Positions 5,755 to 8,101 of a DNA stretch of 8,101 nt are shown here, piece by piece; the stretch's first letter is position 1; each line of letters begins with the position of its first letter. This stretch comes from CAZOKZ01 sp964580585. GTDB lineage: Bacteria > Sumerlaeota > Sumerlaeia > SLMS01 > JAHLLQ01. The stretch covers positions 1 through 8,101 of the forward strand of contig CAZOKZ010000114.1 of NCBI GenBank assembly GCA_964580585.1, written 5' to 3'. The translations under genes were made by a program, and so were the position numbers. Under the pieces are notes generated by a model. The model saw nothing but the letters and a program-made list of their open reading frames with translations, did no database searches and was not told where the DNA came from.

Positions 5755-5782
5755 TTGCGCCGATTTTCCAAACACATATAAT
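5755..5782 (+). promoter_or_regulatory. sigma70-type promoter for the small RNA candidate
   Basis: A perfect TATAAT (5777-5782) is preceded 16 bp upstream by TTGCGC (5755-5760), which matches the TTG of the -35 box. The expected transcription start is near 5790. It lies after the DUF2085 stop codon with no convincing protein gene downstream. Confidence 0.5.
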
Positions 5783-5789
5783 AACAACT

Positions 5790-5861
5790 AAGGGGGCTTG
5801 AAGCTATCTATGTTAACTTGGTTATCTAAGTACAAGAGAAGGGGCGGCTTTCTCTTTTTTT
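5790..5861 (+). ncRNA. small RNA candidate (about 70 nt)
   Basis: A sigma70-like promoter with a consensus -10 predicts transcription from about 5790, and a Rho-independent terminator ends at about 5861. The predicted RNA starts with a G-rich run (AGGGGG, 5791-5796). It can form a small hairpin ACTT (5816-5819) / AAGT (5828-5831) and ends in the terminator stem. The size and layout fit a trans-acting sRNA with a G-rich seed. No known RNA family is recognised. The alternative is that the terminator simply ends the lipoprotein operon and the promoter match is chance. Confidence 0.35.
5834..5861 (+). terminator. Rho-independent terminator
   Basis: AAGAGAA (5834-5840) pairs with TTCTCTT (5850-5856) around a GC-rich 9-nt loop, and the T-run continues to 5861. 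It is the first terminator after the lipoprotein/4TM/DUF2085 operon and would also end the small RNA candidate. Confidence 0.75.
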
Positions 5862-5970
5862 GTTGGACAATTTTGGCAAATTTTGAACTCGTTTGGGTTT
5901 TTTCCTGGCGGGTTTTTGTTTTGCTTTAATTATTTTGGGTACTAGGCCAAAGCGGCATATTTTCCCTCCT
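5862..5970. other. T-rich spacer without a gene
   Basis: This stretch is strongly T-rich on the plus strand and contains repeated TTTTG and GTTTTT runs. A 39-codon open frame (5810-5929) enters it but crosses the terminator. I see no gene, and no clear origin or attachment site. Confidence 0.5.
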
Positions 5971-6021
5971 TTGACCAATTGAGTTATCCCCGTACACTGA
6001 AACTGCTAACTCATAACAGTG
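5971..6021 (+). promoter_or_regulatory. promoter with overlapping dyad before the XRE/RuvC operon
   Basis: TTGACC (5971-5976) and TACACT (5993-5998) are separated by 16 bp. CACTG (5995-5999), overlapping the -10, mirrors CAGTG (6017-6021). Such a dyad over the start of transcription would let the XRE protein encoded next repress its own operon. The promoter is good; the operator role is inferred. Confidence 0.5.
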
Positions 6022-6028
6022 ACAATCT

Positions 6029-6421
6029 ATGGAGGGAAGATCACTGCCTCATTACATTCGCACGCATCGCAAGCGCGCGGGGCTGAGTCAAAAAGATTTG
6101 GCGTATTTGCTCGGGTGCAAAACCGGCGCAAAGGTATCGCGCTACGAGCGGTTCCTGCGCATGCCAACATTGCGAAGCGCCATTGCGTGCTCGACGATTT
6201 GCAACGTGCAAATCGAGCACTTGTTCGCCGGGCTGTATGACGAACTGGTGGACGACATTCGCACGTCGGCGGGCGAACTGCTCGCGCGGCAAAACGGAGA
6301 CGACCTGCTCAACGAACCGAAGCAGGAATTGCTCCGGTCCTTATCCATGATCGACGCGTCGCAACATTTGCGAATGCGGCTGGAGGGCTTTGCGCATGAC
6401 GGAGCGTTTGCTTGCCCTTGA
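6029..6421 (+). CDS. XRE-like HTH regulator leading the RuvC-like operon (130 aa)
   Basis: The N-terminal half is an XRE-type HTH: PHYIRTHRKRAGLSQKDLAY, then LLGCKTGAKVSRYERF, with the conserved SQ and the S-R-Y-E contact region. After LRMPTL comes a helical segment with LFAGLYDEL, then about 55 residues of charged, probably helical tail. I recall a widespread uncharacterised family with this YLRTHRKRAGLSQ ... KVSRYERF ... LFAG pattern. The ATG at 6029 has no Shine-Dalgarno site, because GGAGGG (6031-6036) lies inside the reading frame. A CTG at 6044, 7 nt after GGAGGG, is an alternative start directly before PHYIRTHRKR. The gene overlaps RuvC-like gene 1 by 26 bp, which suggests translational coupling. 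It probably represses this operon through the dyad at 5995-6021. Confidence 0.8.
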   Translation: MEGRSLPHYIRTHRKRAGLSQKDLAYLLGCKTGAKVSRYERFLRMPTLRSAIACSTICNVQIEHLFAGLYDELVDDIRTSAGELLARQNGDDLLNEPKQELLRSLSMIDASQHLRMRLEGFAHDGAFACP

Positions 6422-6935
6422 TCCGAATTCGCGCGGGTTTGGTTACGTGGTTTTCGAGGGTCCAAAGCGGCTTGTTGACTGGGGGCTCAAGCATGTGGGG
6501 ACGGAGAACAAAAACGCACGAACGGTGCGAGAAATAAGGCGATTGGTCGAATTTTCCAAGCCTGACGTGCTGGTTCTCGAAGACGTTTCGCTGCTCGATT
6601 GCAGGCTCCGCAGGCGCATTCGAGAACTCATTACCACCGTGTTTCAAGAAGCTGTCAACTGGCCCGTGCGCGTCGTTCCAATTTCGCGCCAGCGCGTGTA
6701 CGCACTGCTGGGGACGGAGCAGGAAGCGACAAAATACGAGGCGGCCATTTGGCTGGCGACTCATTACCGCGAACTTACGCCGCTGCTACCAGCAAAGCGC
6801 CGTTCGTGGGAAAACGAACACCCACGATTCAGTATTTTCGACGCCGCCACGCTGGCGATAGGATACTATCATCAAACTAACGTATTAACATTCGACCATG
6901 AAAAAGAAAACACCGACCAAAATCCTGGCGCTTGA
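6396..6935 (+). CDS. RuvC/RNase H-fold nuclease-like protein 1 (179 aa)
   Basis: The RuvC-like RNase H fold shows as LLALDPNSRGFGYVVFEG at the N-terminus (D9, motif I), PDVLVLED around residues 57-63 (E62, motif II), a Lys in TKYEAA (K113) and FDAATLAIGYY near 148-158 (D149, motif IV). These positions match the acidic residues that bind metal in RuvC-type resolvases and related nucleases, so an active fold is plausible. It is not housekeeping RuvC: motifs around D9 (DPNSRGFG, not DPG) and the middle region differ. The ATG at 6396 has GGAGGG (6382-6387) 8 nt upstream. A TTG at 6390 is less likely. It overlaps the XRE gene by 26 bp and RuvC-like gene 2 by 38 bp. The substrate (branched DNA, RNA or RNA:DNA) is unknown. 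Confidence 0.75.
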   Translation: MTERLLALDPNSRGFGYVVFEGPKRLVDWGLKHVGTENKNARTVREIRRLVEFSKPDVLVLEDVSLLDCRLRRRIRELITTVFQEAVNWPVRVVPISRQRVYALLGTEQEATKYEAAIWLATHYRELTPLLPAKRRSWENEHPRFSIFDAATLAIGYYHQTNVLTFDHEKENTDQNPGA

Positions 6936-7395
6936 TCCGGGAACGCGCCACCTGGGCGTGGCATTTCTGGAAGGTTTGCGCCCCGTGCATCTGAGCGTGC
7001 GCACGATCACGAATCGCACCTCAAACAAAAGTATATTAACAGAGGGTATTAACATTGTGCGCCGTTGCTTGAAAGATTTTCAACCGGACGTGCTCGCCGT
7101 CGAAAAAACTTTCTTTGGTAAAAGCCCGAACGTGGCGTTGCTCAATGTGTTCTCCAAAGAAATCGTCAAGGCTGGTCACCGCGCCCGCGTGCCGATGGTG
7201 CGCCTCGCGCCCACCACCATTCGCAAACGTCTTTGCGGAAACGGCCACGCCAACAAACGCGAAGTAGCCCGTGTGCTCGTTGCGCGTTATCCTGAGTTGC
7301 GCGTGTTTTTGACGCAGGATCGTAAATGGAAGGAACGTTATCATAGCAATATGTTCGACGCGTTGGCGCTCGGCGTCGTGGTGGCGAAAGAATAG
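6898..7395 (+). CDS. RuvC-like Holliday junction resolvase-related protein 2 (165 aa)
   Basis: This protein is closer to classical RuvC and of usual RuvC length. ILALDPGTRHLGVA gives motif I (D13). PDVLAVEKTFFG gives motif II (E69). APTTIRKRLCGNGHANKREV (about 105-123) matches the RuvC GNG-x-A-x-K segment. SNMFDALALGVV gives the last motif with D154. In E. coli RuvC the last motif holds two aspartates three residues apart; here the first position is N151, although other RuvC proteins also vary there. Residues 1-8 are Lys/Thr-rich. The ATG lies inside RuvC-like gene 1 (38-bp overlap) with no clear Shine-Dalgarno site, so translation is probably coupled. Two different RuvC-fold proteins side by side could act as a heteromer. 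The genomic copy of ruvC normally sits with ruvAB, which are absent here. Confidence 0.8.
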   Translation: MKKKTPTKILALDPGTRHLGVAFLEGLRPVHLSVRTITNRTSNKSILTEGINIVRRCLKDFQPDVLAVEKTFFGKSPNVALLNVFSKEIVKAGHRARVPMVRLAPTTIRKRLCGNGHANKREVARVLVARYPELRVFLTQDRKWKERYHSNMFDALALGVVVAKE

Positions 7396-7415
7396 TTAAT
7401 ATACTTTGCGCCGGT

Positions 7416-7480
7416 GGTGGGATGTTCCGGCTGCCTGCTGTTTGTTGTTACAGACACGGGCCGCCGGTTATCATCCCACC
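7416..7480 (+). promoter_or_regulatory. long imperfect hairpin (structured leader) upstream of the DUF932-like gene
   Basis: GGTGGGATG (7416-7424) pairs with CATCCCACC (7472-7480). Inside it CCGGC (7427-7431) pairs with GCCGG (7463-7467), then GCC (7433-7435) with GGC (7459-7461), and CTGT (7438-7441) with ACAG (7450-7453). The result is one 65-nt stem with small internal loops, ending 10 nt before AGGAGGG (7491-7497) of the next gene. It could be an attenuator, an RNA-binding site or a DNA hairpin. A competing hairpin is GCCGG (7410-7414) / CCGGC (7427-7431). A -10-like TATACT (7400-7405) lies just upstream, without a clear -35. Confidence 0.5.
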
Positions 7481-7503
7481 CCACAACAAAAGGAGGGCGC
7501 ACC

Positions 7504-8101
7504 ATGAACGCCCCAACCACGCAAAACACCCCGAAAACACTGCCCCAGCAAGCTGCCGTCGACCAATCAAGGGACGGAGCAATCGACCGCGTTGCAACCT
7601 GGGTTGAAGAATCCCACGAGGGCAACGAAACCGCCTTTCGCCACGTCCACGCCGAATGGCTCAAACAGTGCCAACCCATCGACACCATGCTCGACGCGCT
7701 GCAAACCGCCGAGCAAGAATGTGCCGACATCATCATCGATCCACGCGAAGTATATTTCGACGGGAGCAACGTATTAATCGACAACCAGCACTACGATTGC
7801 ACCGAACACGGCCTCAACATGCTGGCGAATTGGTACGGGGTGCCTCGCGCCGCCGCCCGGCAACTGGCGGGCGAAAACGGTCATCCGCATCTTTTCGAAC
7901 AATACTTTACATGGCGGCGCGAAGAACTTCCCACGCCCAAACATCGTTTGAAAATTCGTCTGCGCGGCACCACGATTCGCGCCGTGTTCAGTGAAAAATA
8001 CCGCGAAATCAGCAACGCTTGGTTGATGGAAACTTTCCATCGCATCATCCCCGAAGGACTCGTTTCGCACTTTCGCGGGGACGGAGACACGATGAGCGGC
8101 A
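7504..8101 (+). CDS. DUF932-like phage/plasmid protein, 3' end missing
   Basis: The frame is open for 199 codons from ATG 7504 to the window edge, with an excellent AGGAGGG site (7491-7497) just upstream. The N-terminal 35 residues are polar and probably disordered, followed by helical regions to about 130. Residues 147-183 read KHRLKIRLRGTTIRAVFSEK and then YREISNAWLMETFHRIIPEG. That resembles the DUF932 core, where a strand ending R-A-x-x-S-x-x-Y is followed by a conserved N and a helix. DUF932 proteins occur on phages and plasmids and their role is not known to me. The gene is in the same direction as the XRE/RuvC operon, 108 bp after it, and may be read from the same promoter through the hairpin leader. 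The family call is moderate; the reading frame is firm. Confidence 0.6.
   Translation, partial: MNAPTTQNTPKTLPQQAAVDQSRDGAIDRVATWVEESHEGNETAFRHVHAEWLKQCQPIDTMLDALQTAEQECADIIIDPREVYFDGSNVLIDNQHYDCTEHGLNMLANWYGVPRAAARQLAGENGHPHLFEQYFTWRREELPTPKHRLKIRLRGTTIRAVFSEKYREISNAWLMETFHRIIPEGLVSHFRGDGDTMSG

Noticed and set aside
5810..5929. 39-codon hydrophobic open frame after AGGGGG
   Set aside because: The spacing to AGGGGG is 13 nt, the frame runs through the terminator at 5834-5861, and its Phe/Val/Leu content comes from T-rich DNA.
1..8101. tRNA or rRNA genes, insertion sequences, transposase or integrase genes
   Set aside because: I looked for these on both strands and found no cloverleaf, rRNA-like segment, DDE or tyrosine recombinase motifs, or flanking terminal repeats.

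Overview
The window is bacterial, with recognisable Shine-Dalgarno sites and sigma70-like promoters, and most genes are of medium GC content. No universal marker gene is present, so the phylum cannot be named. The mix of genes (a CBASS-type effector, a run of small XRE regulators, RuvC-like nucleases and a DUF932-like gene) points to an accessory or island region rather than core chromosome.

Left part (1-2475). The window opens inside a gene for an S-4TM-type putative pore-forming effector, the membrane effector class found with SMODS/CD-NTase (CBASS-like) anti-phage systems. Its AT-rich sequence contrasts with what follows. Next is a gene-free, GC-rich stretch of about 435 bp (582-1017) with five strong hairpins in a row. 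Two of these look like terminators for minus-strand transcription. A minus-strand winged-helix/TPR regulator follows. Divergent from it is a 56-codon single-pass membrane protein gene with a very good promoter and a strong Shine-Dalgarno site.

Middle part (2476-5861). Three consecutive minus-strand genes each encode a single-domain XRE regulator of exactly 78 residues. The two upstream copies are close paralogues and share a promoter-proximal DNA motif. Divergent from them is a plus-strand operon of a lipoprotein, a four-TM membrane protein and a DUF2085 membrane protein. After it come a promoter and a Rho-independent terminator about 70 nt apart, which together look like a small RNA gene.

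Right part (5862-8101). After a T-rich spacer, a promoter with an overlapping dyad drives a compact operon of overlapping genes: an XRE regulator, RuvC/RNase H-fold protein 1 and RuvC-like protein 2. A 108-bp spacer that can fold into one long imperfect hairpin then leads into a DUF932-like gene cut by the window end.

The most promising candidates for something undescribed are the XRE/RuvC/RuvC overlapping operon with its structured downstream leader, the triple XRE array with shared operators, the hairpin nest next to the CBASS-type effector, and the small RNA candidate. Functional links between these modules are inference.
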